Under the pieces are notes generated by a model, which saw only the letters and a program-made list of their open reading frames with translations, did no database searches and was not told the DNA's origin. From Pezizomycotina sp. ARF18 (lineage: Eukaryota > Ascomycota), in NCBI GenBank assembly GCA_002224055.1, contig AZLU01000070.1, positions 96,211-127,347 on the forward strand: a stretch of DNA of 31,137 bases, written 5' to 3'. The translations under genes were made by a program, and so were the position numbers. Shown here in pieces: positions 1-12,062 of this stretch (positions within the stretch are counted from its first letter, which is position 1; the number at the start of each line of letters is the position of its first letter).

Positions 1-1376
1 AGAGTAACTAGGAATCTCCGCTTCGAACTACTATGAGCAGAGCGCAGAAGTAAATTCGTAATTCTACGCTCTCTGCGAGGCTTCTTTCTGAATAGTAGTA
101 TGTTCGGTTGTTGTTCTAGTACGTAAATCCTAGCGATATGTTGGTAGTTGGGTCTTGACGATAAAACTCGTCTCTCACTGTGTGGTGGACGGCAGCTATC
201 ATGAAACCTCGAAGAAGCGGCCTATAAAAAGGTCGAGGTCTGCAGCTGTATCTGTCTAGCCCTATCGTGTCAAAAAGTCTCTTTAATATCCCCTTTTCCC
301 TTGTGGAAGGGTTTTACTTTCTTATGACAGCTGAGTACTATTGCTACTAAGTATGATTTGTAAACCTAGGAGTGGCAGTAGCAGCTATAGGACGAGGTCG
401 AATAAATGCTCTTGAATCTTTTAAGAAATATCGTTCCATCGCCTTGAGATCTTCTTCGTACGTACGGTGAGTCGTTGGTTTACAACGAGGAGGAATGCAA
501 GTTATACACTGCTTATTGGTCGGCGAACTAAAGCTGATAGATCGCCTCCAGGCATATGCATACACTTTTCCCTTCGCATTCTTTACGAATTTTACAAAGC
601 GTTTTGGTTCCGTCATCTTGGATATCCGAGCTCGAAAATATTTCCTACAGATTCATATCGCTTATGTGAATTGATAAAAGGTTGAGTATAAAAAGCGTTT
701 GCTACAGTGCTAATCATTTTTGAGGATCTGATGAGATGAAGAATGGAAAGGAATAAGACGTTGGATTTTAATAACTGGAGTATTAGTGCGAGTGAACTTT
801 GGAGTGCAAATTTTTTTTTTTTGTTTGCTCTTATTTGCTTGCCTCGTTCAGCATCTAGAAGAAGATTTAAGAGCTACTAAGTAGCTCCTGAATGCATTTG
901 CCTTTTACAAACAACTTCTCTGCCCGAGCTCACTCTGCTCCACACTGATTCCAAAATATATGGAAACCAGCCAGGTTGCCCCTACAAATACGGTACTATA
1001 GAAACTGTAAAAGCCGTATATATTATTTGTATTTTGAGTATCATTATTTATATAGACCGAAAATTAACCTTAACACCGTTATTTACACCCGTGCCAATAT
1101 CAATAGTTCCTCCGAAAAGCATATGAAAAACACAGAGAAATATCTAGAATTACCTACTACAGCTAACGAAAGAAGTATATGGAAGAACGAACGCCCTTAA
1201 AATAAAAAAAATTAATGAAAACGAAGAAAGAAAATGAAAGAAAAAAAAGAGATGGATTCAAGAAGGACAATCGTTGCATAAGTGGGGTATCGTCATACAA
1301 CTGTTAGTATGGAAACGAGAAAAAAAAAATCACTATACATCTAAAAATTCAATACACACACCTCCCTCTATCTTCT
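1..1376. other. Intergenic, no supported gene
   Basis: No recognisable gene lies here. It is AT-rich with short A and T runs and holds the 3' flank of the minus-strand MINDY gene. The longest open frame is an 89-codon minus-strand frame at 347-616 that begins MTEPKRFVKFVKNAKGKVYA. It has a TATA-like string about 80 bases upstream of its ATG, but I see no family resemblance, no splice context and no second supporting exon. It could be a small real gene or chance, and chance is more likely. I found no tRNA B-box (GGTTCRANNC) with pairing arms. Confidence 0.5.
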
Positions 1377-4065
1377 CTACATTAATACACACTTATCCTT
1401 ATCCTGCGCCCCCTGACTCGCCCTCCGCCTGTGCGTATCCGGATAACCGCTCATCTGCGCGTACGCACTCTGCCCACTCTGGTGCGTCCCCGCAGCGGAC
1501 GGGTTGTGGTACTGGCTACCGGGATACGCGCTGCTAACAGACCGCTGGTGCGGTGTCGTTACTCCTCCAACTGTATTAGAATCTACACGCTCGTAACCTC
1601 GGCGGCGGATCATCGATCGACGGATCGCCCGTGGGACCCTCGCCTGCTGCGCCGCCGCCGCCGCTTGAGCACTAGCCGGCGTCCTCGGCGGTTGCGGCGG
1701 CCTATACCCGCTCGTTCTTCTGTTATTGGCGTTGTTATTACTCGGCACGGCTCCGACGTCCGTCATCGGTCTGTAATTCGCCGTATCCGCCGATCTGCTA
1801 GCGCGGTTCGCGCGCTCGTCTTCTTCCTGCTGCAAGTGTATCGCGAGCGCGAGGTCAAAGTCCGTCGTGTCCGCTCCCTCCTCGGGTACGCCATCGTTTG
1901 GTTGAGTGACGATCTCCTGGGTGGGAGCTCCGGTCCCGCTACTCGTTCAGCGATAGAGGAGGAGGCCACGGCGGCGTTGCTGGCGCGGATACGGTGCCCG
2001 TGACGCCGGTTTTGTACTACTCGCCAGTCGTCCTCCGCTGATGCCGTATTGACCGGCTGCTTCTGTTGCCGTCTCGCGAGTGCCTGTTGCTGTCCGCGTA
2101 TTTCCGAACCTTCGTGGCCTATGGGTCTGAAATCGCCCGAGAAATGTGAACCGCCGCGCCCTCTTCCATCTACTAAACTCTCCCACACGATCTCCTCGTA
2201 CGAAGCGTACCCGGCGTCCGTGACCAGTGTATACAATTCCCCCGTTACGGCGTGCTTGTGCAGCGTGCTAAAATGGTCGTTCCGGAAGAATATGCAGTAC
2301 TCCCCGGGAGATAACGTACGAGCTAAAAATCGAATCCGTAAGACGTGAGCTGCGTCCCCGACGCGTCCAGGAACTCCTGCACTTCGTACGCGCGAGATAC
2401 TATCTCGCTGTCGTCGACGGACATTTCCCCTGCGTCGGGCTGCGAGTGCTTCTCGATTATGAACTGCTGCTGATTATCAAATCCTGCGCCTTTTCAAAGT
2501 CCCTCGCGTGCGTTACGAGGACAGGGAAAAAGGGTGAAGTAGGCGACGGTAGCCATCCGTGCACCAGCGGCACCGCGAAGGCGTTGTACAGCTGTATATC
2601 CCTCGTCTGCACGAACGCTCCCGGCCGCGGGTTCGGCAGCGGCTTGTGGGCGGCGACGTTCTGCCCTCCCAAGAAGTCCTCCGCTTTGATCTCGTCGCCG
2701 ACGAACTGCGGGTTCACGTTCATCCCTTCCTAAGATCTAGAAGAAACGTGAACAGCTCCGTTAGGTCGCCAGCCCAATTGCCCGCGAGCACGAGCTCCTC
2801 GCATACAACTTGCAGCAGTAGCTCTAGCGAAAGCTGCTCCCTCAGCCGCAGCGCTTCCGCAAGTACTAAACACTCCCGCGATAGACTTAAGACGTTGACC
2901 AGCGCTATCAGCGGACACGGCCCGTTCTCGTTCTGCGCAGTATCGAACCCCTCTTGATCTTATTCGAGAGCGGTTCGAGGTATCGTATGTGCTTTATCAG
3001 GTATGTTTCCTGCGGTATTGGTGGCGGCGACGTGGTCCGTTCCGTTGACGGCTTGACATCCGTGGAAGACGGCGCCTTCGTGGTATCTTCATCCGTAGCC
3101 CTTTGTTTGCCATTTCCTGCGGCGGTAGTAGCGGCAGCTTGTTCCGAAGCTGCCGAGTCCGGTGTGTATACCCGATCCGTCGGCGGCGCTGGTGATAATG
3201 ATGTTTTAGGAGGAAGTGGAGGTGTTTGCATGCTTGGAGAAGCACTCTTCGCCGGAAGTCCGGGCAGCAGCTCGTCGTCGTCGTCGTGCCCTTCGTAAAA
3301 GCTTGACTTTCCGGGGCTGGGGGATTTCTGAAACGGGTTCGTGTTCGTGCTCGGTGACCCCGACCACGCACCGCCGCTTGTTTGGCTGTGGCTCGGTGAA
3401 TGTCGTGGTGCTTGCGACGGGTAGTTACTCATAGGTACGGGAATAGCGGCCGACGAACTTCCCGAGCCGATCGAAAGCTGTGAGATATTTTGCGCCAATT
3501 TGGGTCCGGAAAGTACTGCTGATTCGGCGGCGCAACGGAAGCTACGTTCGGAGGCGGCGGCGGTACCGGAGGCGTAGGCAGCGAGCTCTGAGAGAGGTCT
3601 TGTATCGTCGGGTTGAAGATGCTCAACGGCCGATCGTCCTGATTAATTCCAGGTCCTACGATGCAAAAGCTAAACGTTAACCGAACAATTATCCTTCCTC
3701 AAAAATAAAAACTAGTAATCAATAGTAGTTTTCGAAGGATAAATAGCTTTACCTGGACTATCATTCGATCCGACTTTTGTATTACTGTTCTTGTTCTTAA
3801 GCTGCCTGAACGGGTTCTTATCCTCCACCGAGCTCGAGAGGGAAGAATGGCCTGCGAGCTTGCGTCATCGCCTCGTCGGCCATCACGGGTATCGGGAACA
3901 TGTAAGCCTTGCGACTGTGGCACTGACGACGACAACGACAACGAAGGATTAAATGGCTGATATGATTGCTGCTGCTGTTGTTGCTGTTGTTCGTTCGTTC
4001 GGTCTGACCCGCCTGGAACAACATGATGCTTGCTGACCTGTTTGTGTGTGTAATGGCTGCTATTG
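1377..4065 (-). CDS. MINDY-family (DUF544) deubiquitinase with C-terminal CaaX box
   Basis: A cysteine protease of the MINDY family, which trims K48-linked polyubiquitin chains. Reading down the minus strand: a Gln-rich N-terminus (eight consecutive Gln near 3975), a Pro/Ser-rich disordered region, then the catalytic domain starting near ETYLIKHIRYLEPLSNKIKRG. The motif QNENGPCPLIALVNVLSL contains the oxyanion Gln (codon 2933-2935) and nucleophile Cys (2915-2917). The catalytic His is in FFRNDHFSTL (2273-2275). VHGWL and LVTDAGY blocks, and an acidic helix DFDLALAIHLQQEEDERA resembling a ubiquitin-interacting motif, follow. The protein ends KDKCVLM, a farnesylation-type CaaX box. One intron is clear (3656-3752; CCAG/GTAAAGC to CGTAG) and joins in frame. 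No in-frame ATG is visible in the first exon, so the true start probably lies in an upstream exon beyond 4065. At least four 1-base frameshifts interrupt the frame (near 3505, 2948 and 2325, and in the first exon near 3850). Family assignment is firm; the N-terminus is not. Confidence 0.9.
3656..3752 (-). other. Spliceosomal intron in the MINDY gene
   Basis: A 97-nt intron with donor GTAAAGC and acceptor CGTAG on the minus strand, with a TTAAC branch-like site near its 3' end. Splicing leaves phase 1 and produces SNDSPGPGINQDDRPLSIF in one frame, which supports the call. Confidence 0.7.
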
Positions 4066-5627
4066 CTGAAGGGGGAATTTATTTTAAACGCCGGTTAAAA
4101 GCAAGCAAAGAAAGCCGGAATGGAAACGGAATGGTAATAGCAATGCAGTTCGATAGCTTTTAGACTAGTAGCGTTTACGATAGGGTCGTGAGAGAAGCGA
4201 AAAGGGTTCCTGTAGGTGTTAGGTGACACTGAGAAGCAAAGAAGCAAAGAAGCACACACGAGAGCGAAGAAAAGATGCTCTTCGTGAAATCCTGCAAGCT
4301 GATTAAGAGAGAGCAAACCCCCGTGCCTACAGATGTTATTTATCGTTGAAAGAAATAAAAAGGCGGAACGGAAGATGGAGGAGGAGGAAGAAGAAGGAGA
4401 AGGAGAAGGAGAAGGAGAAGGAGAGAAAGAACTTGTTTCTGCGTGATTTCAAGTTTTCCCTAGGCGGCTGGAGCCATCCTGTGTAGTAGTAGTAGTGAGG
4501 ATGAAATTCGAAGGGGAAAAAAGAGAATGTGAGGGCGAAGATCTCGGAGGTCTTGGAAAAATTGGCGGGGGTTGGCTTTTGAGAGAACAGGGAAAAAAAC
4601 AGAAATCAACCAAATATAGTAGCAGAAATATCTAGATGGGAAATCTCAAAACTGACACAAAAGCAAGGGAATCGATCGCAATATAAGAAACAAAACAGAT
4701 ATAAGAAGATCTCATTGACGATGCGATGCCCCGATGCTCTCTGTTTGATTTGAACAAAAGAGGAAGATGTCTTTTGACTATTTATTTGTTGCATACAGTT
4801 CGAGATATTTACTAACTACCATACAAGGGATTTACCCGCATTCGTCCGCCCACACCGCAACATAGGAGTAACTTGCGTATGTTGTACCTGCACAGCCTAC
4901 GTAATCGCCTCCACCCTATTTTGTCGCTACAAAGGGTGCAAATGTATAGGATATCCTTTCAGCTATTTTTTCATGGGCCATAGGATGTAGAAGCGCCTCT
5001 CTTTTATAGAAAAAGCCCTATCTGATACGATAGTGTCTGCTGTCATCCTACTTATGATAAGCCCTCAAATTCCACTGACGCGTAAGTGTCGTTCTCTCTT
5101 GTAGAGTTAAAAAAAAATTGAAAGTAATAAGATCGCTTAAGACGTTGTCGCTTTACTTTGATGCTCTGCGTTTTGTTGTCACAGCACATACTTGTAGCCC
5201 TAGTTTCATGAATTTCAGTGCCATTGACCAGTAAAATCAGTCGATTGTTCTCACGTATTACTGCTATCTTCATCGTTCTCGATATAGAGTACTGCCTGTA
5301 AACCACTCGATTGTATTTATATAAAATGTACTAGCACAAAGATCAAGTGGTTAATTTAACGACTGTTAAACTCTCTTTCTTGAATAAGTAGGTATAACCG
5401 TGTCGATGGCAGTTTACCGCAAAAACGAGGTGGAGATGCTAGTAAGCTATCAAGAATGAACAATTTTCTTCGCATTAGATATTTAATAAATATTTTTTTC
5501 TCAAGACCCATGGCTTTTTTTGACTTCTATCGTACAAGAAAGATATTCCCCGGTCTATATAGCCTAGCTGTACAATTAAAGATATCGATAATACACATAG
5601 ATTCTTTTTGCTTTTTGTCTCTCTTCA
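4066..5627. other. Intergenic: MINDY 5' flank and NOP2 3' flank
   Basis: It holds the upstream region of the MINDY gene, which probably includes its missing first exon, and the 3' flank of NOP2. A purine-rich (GGAGAA)n-like microsatellite lies at about 4379-4425. An 84-codon minus-strand open frame at 5052-5306 (MVYRQYSISRTMKIAVIREN start) has no recognisable homology or splice context, so I do not call it a gene. Confidence 0.5.
4379..4425. repeat. Purine microsatellite, GAAGGA-type
   Basis: Tandem copies of a GGAGAA unit within a longer purine-only stretch, upstream of the MINDY gene. It is a simple repeat with no coding role visible. Confidence 0.8.
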
Positions 5628-7752
5628 TCATTTCTTGCTCTTCTTGTCCTTCTTTGTCTTCTTAGATGCCGTCTTGACTTTGGCGGAGCCGTTGGACTGT
5701 TCGGCTGCTGTTGGCTCTGAAGCTTCCGTTGCGGATTTTGTAGCTTCCGTTGGTTCTTCGGTTGTTGCATCTCCGTTGGTTTTTGCTTTTGCTTTTGCTT
5801 TCGACGGATCGGCTTTGGGATCTAGACCTTTCCTCCTCGCAGCTCTCCTGATCGATCTCTCGATCATCTTAGCGTCCTCCTCGTCTTCCTCCAGTCAAAC
5901 CCGCTGGCCTTCTTCGCTTCACTAGACTGGTCCTCACAGTCAACAGCATCCTCCATAACCACATCGGCGATCTCCTTTTCTTCCTTTGAAGTAGCAGCAG
6001 CGCCGTCCGTGGTAGTCGCGCCAGCAGGACTCGGCCCGACCTTCTTGAACTTCGCGACGAAGAAGCCGTCGACGTTGTACATGTGCGGGTAATACCTCCT
6101 CGTCCATTTCATCTTCTCGTGGAATCTTTTCCCCTCGTAGCTCGTAAACCCTTCCTTGCCGAACGTCAATCCCGTTTCGACGAGTTTGATATTCGGCCGC
6201 TTGCGCAGCGCGTACTCGACGACCTGCTCGTTTTCTTCGACGGTGACGGAACAGGTGGAGTACACGATATAACCGCCCGTTTGCTAGCGTGGTTTACGGA
6301 ATCGATTGCCGCGAGGAGGAGTTGCTTCTGCAGGTGTGGTAGCTGCATGAAGTCCTTTTCGGTCTTGTTTGTCTTTACGGATGCATCCTTTGCTATGACG
6401 CCGGTTCCGGAACATGGAGCGTCGAGTAAGACACGATCGAAGCCACCGATTACTTTCGGAAATTCGCGGCGTCGAAGTTGCAGACGACGGTGTTTTTTAC
6501 GCCGAGGCGGTGGATGTTACCGATGAGACCTTTCGCGCGCTGTTTATTCGCGTCGTTGGCGAAGACGCAGCCGGTGTTCTTCATCAGCGCGGATATGTAC
6601 GTCGTTTTACCTCCGGGCGCGGCCGCCATATCTAATATCCTCTCGTTCTCCTGGGGCGCCAGCGCCATGACGGGCAAGAAGGAGCTCGCGGCTTGTAAAA
6701 TATAGTGACCCGCGAGGTACTCCGGCGTTGCACCGATGGGCACCTGCGACTGGAAAACCTGCAGGCCGACTTTCGACCACTTCCCCACCGGCTCCAGCGT
6801 GACGCCGCGGTTGATGAGCGACTGCGCGAGGTCGCGCCTGTGCGTCTTCAGCGTGTTCGTCCTAATGACCAGCGGCCTCGGCGTCTCGTTCGCTTCGAAA
6901 AAGCTAACCGCCTCCGCCGCCGGAAACAAATTGAAAAGCTTCTCTGCGAGGTAAGGACTATACCCGTAGTACGCCGAATATCCTCCACGATCTGATTCGT
7001 GTAATCAACCCTCGACCTTCCTTCCTCGCATAAATTCGCAAATCATCGAGCACGCGGACGACGTCGTTGATACGCGAGCGTAGAACTTGTAAATCTGGAG
7101 TTAAAGTCTTCAGCTTTGCGGCTTCGTCGAGTTCCTCACCTGCGGCGCCGATGACGAAAGGTTTTCTTCGCCGTCACCGATGTTGGTCTGCATGTTCTCC
7201 TGCAGTTCCTTTTCGGCTTCTTCGGCTTCGCGCGCGAGCTCCTCATCCAACTTGCGCGACAGACCCTCGATGTGGCGGACGTCAGCTGCTCGTCGGCTTC
7301 TGAGCCCGAAAGGTCGTCGTCGGAGAACATCTGCTTCGTATTCACCCCGTACTCGTCCGCGGAGTCGTACACGTCTGAACCTTCGTCGTCGTCCGAATTG
7401 AGTCCCAAAAGTCACCCCCCGCAACCGCCATTTCCTCATCTTCGTCGTCCAGCTCGGGTTCTTCGCTCTCCGAGGCGCTACCTTGAACAAGCGGCGCTTT
7501 CGCCTTCCCTTTAGCTTTACCGTTTACGGCTTCAACCGGCGGCTTGCTCTTACTCTTCGATTTGTCATTTTTACTCTTCTTAGATGTTGGGAGAGTCGCA
7601 GCAGCAGCTTTGTCGCCTTCCCTCTCTTCCTCTTCTTCGATTGTCGCTCTCGTCGTCGGCGCTTTTCCTCTTCTTCGAGTCTTTCAATTCCGGGTAGAAA
7701 TTTTCCAGAGGCTCGGAGGGCCTTGCTTGTACTTTGTTCGCCCTTTGCCCAT
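5628..7752 (-). CDS. NOP2: Nop2, 25S rRNA (cytosine-C5) methyltransferase
   Basis: Nucleolar NOL1/NOP2/Sun-family enzyme. In yeast it makes m5C2870 of 25S rRNA and is required for 60S subunit assembly. The start MGKGRTKYKQGP (ATG 7750-7752) matches the family's basic N-terminus, followed by an acidic Glu/Asp/Ser region. The core shows GYSPYLAEKLFNLFPAAEAV, PRPLVIRTNTLKTHRRDLA, the SAM-binding motif ILDMAAAPGGKTTYISALM, the release cysteine in LLDAPCSGTGVIAKDASVK (codon 6412-6414) and the nucleophile in IVYSTCSVTVEENEQVV (codon 6251-6253). RRYYPHMYNVDGFFVAKFKK follows. The Lys-rich tail ends KTASKKTKKDKKSKK and is probably a nuclear/nucleolar signal. No intron is evident. The frame breaks several times; one break at a run of three T on the plus strand (6280-6282) separates NHASK from TGGYIVYSTCSV. 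An essential family with both cysteines intact, so the breaks are most likely sequencing errors. Confidence 0.95.
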
Positions 7753-8198
7753 TGTGAATTATACCTTGTACGTTTTCCGTGGACGGTAGACTGTGGTTTA
7801 GTCGAAGGAAGAGTTTGTGCGGAAGTTTGTCTGCTCTTGACTTTTTAGTGCCTGTCGCAATTTTTTTCAAAAAAAAGAAAAAGAAAAAAAAGGGAAAACT
7901 TTTTCTCGCTAAAATTTTGATGCGGCTCTGCGGATGTGGAAGTGTTCGTGTGCGTACCACCAATAGGTGCTCTTTGTACCGTGCCTCCAATTGGCGCATC
8001 TTCGGGAGGCCATACCGTCATCCCGATTGATGCTGCAAATTTCGAATTAGTTCTATAGTGCCATCAAGTTGCTGCACGCAGCAGTAGCAAGCAATTACAT
8101 CAATCATCCATACAAACTTATCGTGACAGCACCCAGCGTGGTACTTGGTTTCTTTGTGGTTCCCTTATTCTTATCATGGGTTCTTCGTCGTCTTGTTT

Positions 8199-8234
<36 letters not shown>

Positions 8235-8452
8235 TTTTTCTTTTTTTTTCCCCTCCTTCCAACCACGTTCATCAATATCTCAAGCCAAGTGTTTCCATCC
8301 CTGTCTAATCGAACCGCTGACCAATATGATCTCCTTTATCAACATGTCATACCTACTGCCCTTTCGTTCTTCCACCCTTCGATTGCTTGCTAGCAGTCAT
8401 ATTATCCGCTCGTTCACCGCCGCCGCCGCCGCCTTCTTCTCCATACTAGTAT
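7753..8452. other. NOP2 promoter region and 3' flank of the next gene
   Basis: About 700 bases between two minus-strand genes, so it holds NOP2's promoter and 5' UTR. It is dominated by A/T-rich low-complexity sequence: a T/A homopurine-homopyrimidine junction near 7858-7895 and a (TTTC)n array. Short open frames here with Phe or Lys runs are translations of these repeats. Confidence 0.6.
8197..8250. repeat. (TTTC)n microsatellite
   Basis: About ten copies of TTTC followed by imperfect poly-T/C, between the NOP2 start and the 3' end of the neighbouring gene. Confidence 0.9.
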
Positions 8453-10145
8453 TCACTCCTTCTCCTCCTGAAGCCGCCGCAGTACCTCTTCCACAATCTG
8501 CTCCGTCTCGTTTGCACGGATAGTATCGTGTATATGCAAAAACTCGCTCTTTATTTCTTCCTTGAACTCGCTAAACCGTCCGCTTGGTGTAGTTGCTGTC
8601 CAAACTTACGCAGGCGGCGGCCCCGCTCACCTTCTGCAAAGTCGCTCACGCGCTTCCGAAACTTTTTTACCTGCTCTGATGTTTCTGTGGCCTTGTAGCT
8701 CGTGCTTCTTCGAGAAAGCGCTTAAGGAACCTTTGGACAAGTATCTTGGGCTTCCATCCTCGAGCTTCCCTGGGTACAGCATCTCGAACTCCGATCCAAG
8801 TGTATTCAATTGTAGACCTAGCCTGCCTTCAATTGTGCTGTCCATCAAGCCCGAGCGGCTCTTGATTTCTCCACGGTCTCGACGTTCGTATAAAGCATCA
8901 CGTGGAAGACAAATTTTGTGAAGTCGGATATGGTCCCAGGGGGGGCTTAGCTTTGCGAAGAAACTCGCGGTGATAGAATTCGGCACACTTAAACGCCTGA
9001 GCGATACTGACTCCATGCACAAACTGGTTCAGGGCATTGAGACCGTCTTCGGGGGCCTGAGGCTCTATTATTTTGAGGAAAACCCGCGCGTCCAACCGTA
9101 GGAGCGATATGTCAAAACCATCTTCGAGAGGGCGTGGCGTGTTCGGCTCACTGTCGACATAATGCTTTAGCTCAGGTTGCTGTCCGAGAAACGCATGGAA
9201 GCGGGATCTCAAGCTTCCATAGAGATCCGCTAGTAGGTCCGACGTTGTTTGGAACCCAGCGTAGCGAAATCCCTTTGAAAAGAAATAAAAAGGAAAATAA
9301 AAAGGTACCTTAGCAGACAATACGAAAGAGCGACAAAGTCATATAAAGCATGACCTTGCTATTACTAGAAAAGAACGAGAATATAGGAGGAGTTAGGGAG
9401 AAACACACCCCGTGATAAGCTCCCGTCGTACCATGATATTCAGTGCAAGCTCGGCGCTTTTGTACATTTCCTCGTGCCGAAAATAACAATCCATCACTCC
9501 TTGCAGATCATCCATTTCGGCGACCGCCAGCAGCAATGCATCCACGTCATGACTGGTGAGCAACAAACTAGGTTTGAAGTCATTGAATACGATTGGTTGG
9601 ACATTCGCCTTCGCCGGAATGTCGACGACCTGGGTAAAGAACTTTCCTCCCTCTCTATTGTTTTTCTCCTTGTATTCGCCGACCAGCCCCACACCAAGGT
9701 CGTCGTATGGATCACCGTCCCGCTTGACTGGCTTACCGCTACCGAACCCCTCCTCAGAGATACCAACACTTAGCCCTACGTTCGCGGCAGCACATCCGGT
9801 TCAATATCCTTCGAGGCTTCCTCGGAGCCCTATCCGCCTGCTGATCCTGTATCGGCTTCGCTCCCTCTTGGTGCTTCGGGAGAAGATCTCTCGAAGAGCC
9901 AAGCACGATGGTTCTCTTATAACCACCGGGGTAGGCCAAATGGGGACCTCGTCAAGTACAAATGCTGGACGGGGACGGGTTGAGGCATTGAAATTGTGCG
10001 TTCGAGAAAGTCGCACTGATGTTACACAAATCGGCGCGCTTGGAGGATGACTGCTGTTTGAGAGTAGGTGAAAGATATGTCCAGCCGGGTGCTGCTGAAT
10101 GATTGATCGGGAGAGTAAACGAAGTGACGAAGAACGAAGCATCAT
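8453..10145 (-). CDS. Probable mitochondrial protein of unknown function
   Basis: The protein starts MMLRSSSLRLLSRSIIQQHP, an Arg/Ser/Leu-rich, acid-free stretch typical of a mitochondrial presequence. The mature part, pieced across several frames, includes DPYDDLGVGLVGEYKEKNNR, KPSLLLTSHDVDALLLAVAE and GFQTTSDLLADLYGSLRSRF. Next comes a mostly helical region with LKIIEPQAPEDGLNALNQF and ISDFTKFVFHVMLYTNVETV. The C-terminus is Glu/Arg-rich with a coiled-coil look, ending EEVLRRLQEEKE (stop 8453-8455). One intron is likely at about 9273-9408 (GTGTGTTTC donor; polypyrimidine tract and AAAG acceptor). Frameshifts occur near 9900, 9830, 8945 (a G-rich run) and in the last 200 bases. Total length is about 510 residues. 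The helical, repeat-like middle could suit a mitochondrial RNA or translation factor, but I recognise no diagnostic motif. Confidence 0.7.
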
Positions 10146-10520
10146 AGGTACTGAATCGTCACCGTTTTCAATGGGAAGCTCGAGTAACTTAATTCTGCGA
10201 ATTAGCCCGGGCCGTTTATGAGAATCGAACCGTGCTATGGCTTGATGGTAGTGGCCTATGGAAATACTAGTAACTAGAGACTTCTTCGAATACTCGCCCA
10301 GAAGAAAAATATTCCTACTTAGAGTCTTGAAATGAAGAACGGGGAAATGAGATATCTGTCATTGGCTCTTGTAGCGTGATGGTGAAGATGTTGGGGGTGT
10401 AGAAGAATAAGAGATAAGGCATAGCTTGCGATCAAAAGAAGAAAAGGGTCTAAGTTAAGAGTCGAGTTAGTTTCTTCATGCACCAAGTCGTCATCTAGGC
10501 GACCTTCGACAGGTACCACA

Positions 10521-10546
10521 AAATAATAATAATAATAATAATAATT
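10521..10546. repeat. (AAT)n microsatellite
   Basis: About eight uninterrupted copies of AAT. Confidence 0.9.
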
Positions 10547-11205
10547 ACGATAAACTCTATCAGCCTTTGCTATTGACATATTTAAGTATTTTTCAGCTTC
10601 CATTTAAAATGGATAAATGTTAAGTATGCTATCGTTACGGAACCAAAGTAGATAGCTTTTTTTCATCTAGTTCGTGGTCGTCTGAACTCGCTAGATCCAT
10701 ACACATCAACAACAGAGCATGGCTATCGCATGCTTACGACGGAGTATTGCAATATTTACTTCGGTCCTTTTGCCACCGAACGGCCAAATGATTTAGAAAT
10801 TAATTAGAGTATTCCTTGAAGCAATTTGGTAGATACGGCCTTAACTTACATTTGGGAGCAAGTACTTCCATTTAAAGCGCGGGACTCGTAGAATGACTTA
10901 CAGAAGGGCAGACACCGAGATCTTAAAATTATATCGATATATTAATGCTATCTAGATCTATTATTAGTATTGCCTAAGAATTGATCTTTTGCATATAATA
11001 ACTACTAGCGGAAAATACTAAATCCAGCTAAGGACAATACCCAAAAGTGACATACAGGGTGCTTGCGGAACCGTAAGTCCTAGCTATATATATGAAAATT
11101 TGCAGCTTAGACTAGGTCAAATTGTAGCAATGAAAAGAAGAATTCTTCTTACTACATACATTATGTTATTTGTATTTTTTTTTGGGAGTAATACTTAGTA
11201 TCACG

Positions 11206-11227
11206 AGAAAGAAAGAAAGAAAGAAAG
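11206..11227. repeat. (GAAA)n microsatellite
   Basis: About five tandem GAAA units. Confidence 0.85.
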
Positions 11228-12062
11228 CTTAGAAAAGGAAAAAGATAATCAATCACTAAAAGAATAAAAGGATTGTCAATGATATCAATTGAGAAGAGAG
11301 AAGAAAAAACTAGTACAATAATTTCAGATATATGTAGTTGGAAAGGAATAATAGGTAAATATTTGGTTAGGAGAAAAGAAGCAAACTAATTAAACATCCA
11401 AATTGATAGAGAAAGGAGGAAGACTTCGTTCTGTGTATATTATAGAGGTTTTCTTAAATTTTTTTCGGTCCAGTGGTATTCGAAGAATTCGAAAGCATTC
11501 AATATTATAATATCTTAAGGGAGCGGCGTAGATAACGATGCGAAGCGTAGACAGGCCGTTAAAATGGGAAGAAAATAAAGAATTGGAATAAAAATAGTAC
11601 AGGAAGCTTTTACAGGACATGACCATAGTCACCGTAGCCGTCATGGGCGAAAGGCAGCAGAGAAGAAAATACATATATGCCAAACTAATCCGATCCAGAT
11701 CCGGTGTCAAACCGGACATTAATCGTCCATTCAAAAGCCAAGAATAGGAAAAAAAATATTACTAGATAGACGAGATAGAAGGTAAGAAAAAAAATGAACA
11801 AGGAAGATAGATATTCTGATACTTGATGTTTATATCATCCATAGATTAGAAAAACTTGAGAAAAAAAAGAAAAATTAGGTAAAATAGAATCTTTCCCGAC
11901 GGGAGGGCTTTTTCTCCTACAAGTATTCGCATACGTGGGATCATAGATATGAAAATTTTTTTGTTTTACTTGGACTTAATGAAGGATAAGAGAACCAAAG
12001 AGTACAATTGAATTGGAATAATCAGCCCAGGTAGAAAATTTCGTTTTAAGTGGTTTCTTGTC

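Larger units (their letters stand above)
10146..12062. other. Intergenic, AT-rich, no supported gene
   Basis: A stretch of 1.9 kb between the mitochondrial-protein gene's start and the Pin4 stop. It holds an (ATA)n microsatellite (10521-10546), a (GAAA)n array (11206-11227) and many short poly-A/T runs. Minus-strand frames at 10319-10603 and 11390-11734 have no family resemblance; the first encodes a Tyr run from the microsatellite. I see no gene. Confidence 0.6.

Noticed and set aside
1431-2003. 190-codon plus-strand open frame rich in Arg
   Set aside because: It is antisense to the C-terminal part of the MINDY gene, whose acidic helix and CaaX tail are clearly real. The Arg-rich composition is that of a shadow frame.
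10215-10235. Possible tRNA T-loop (GAATCGAACC, minus strand)
   Set aside because: The bases on either side do not form a T-stem and no acceptor or anticodon arms were found.
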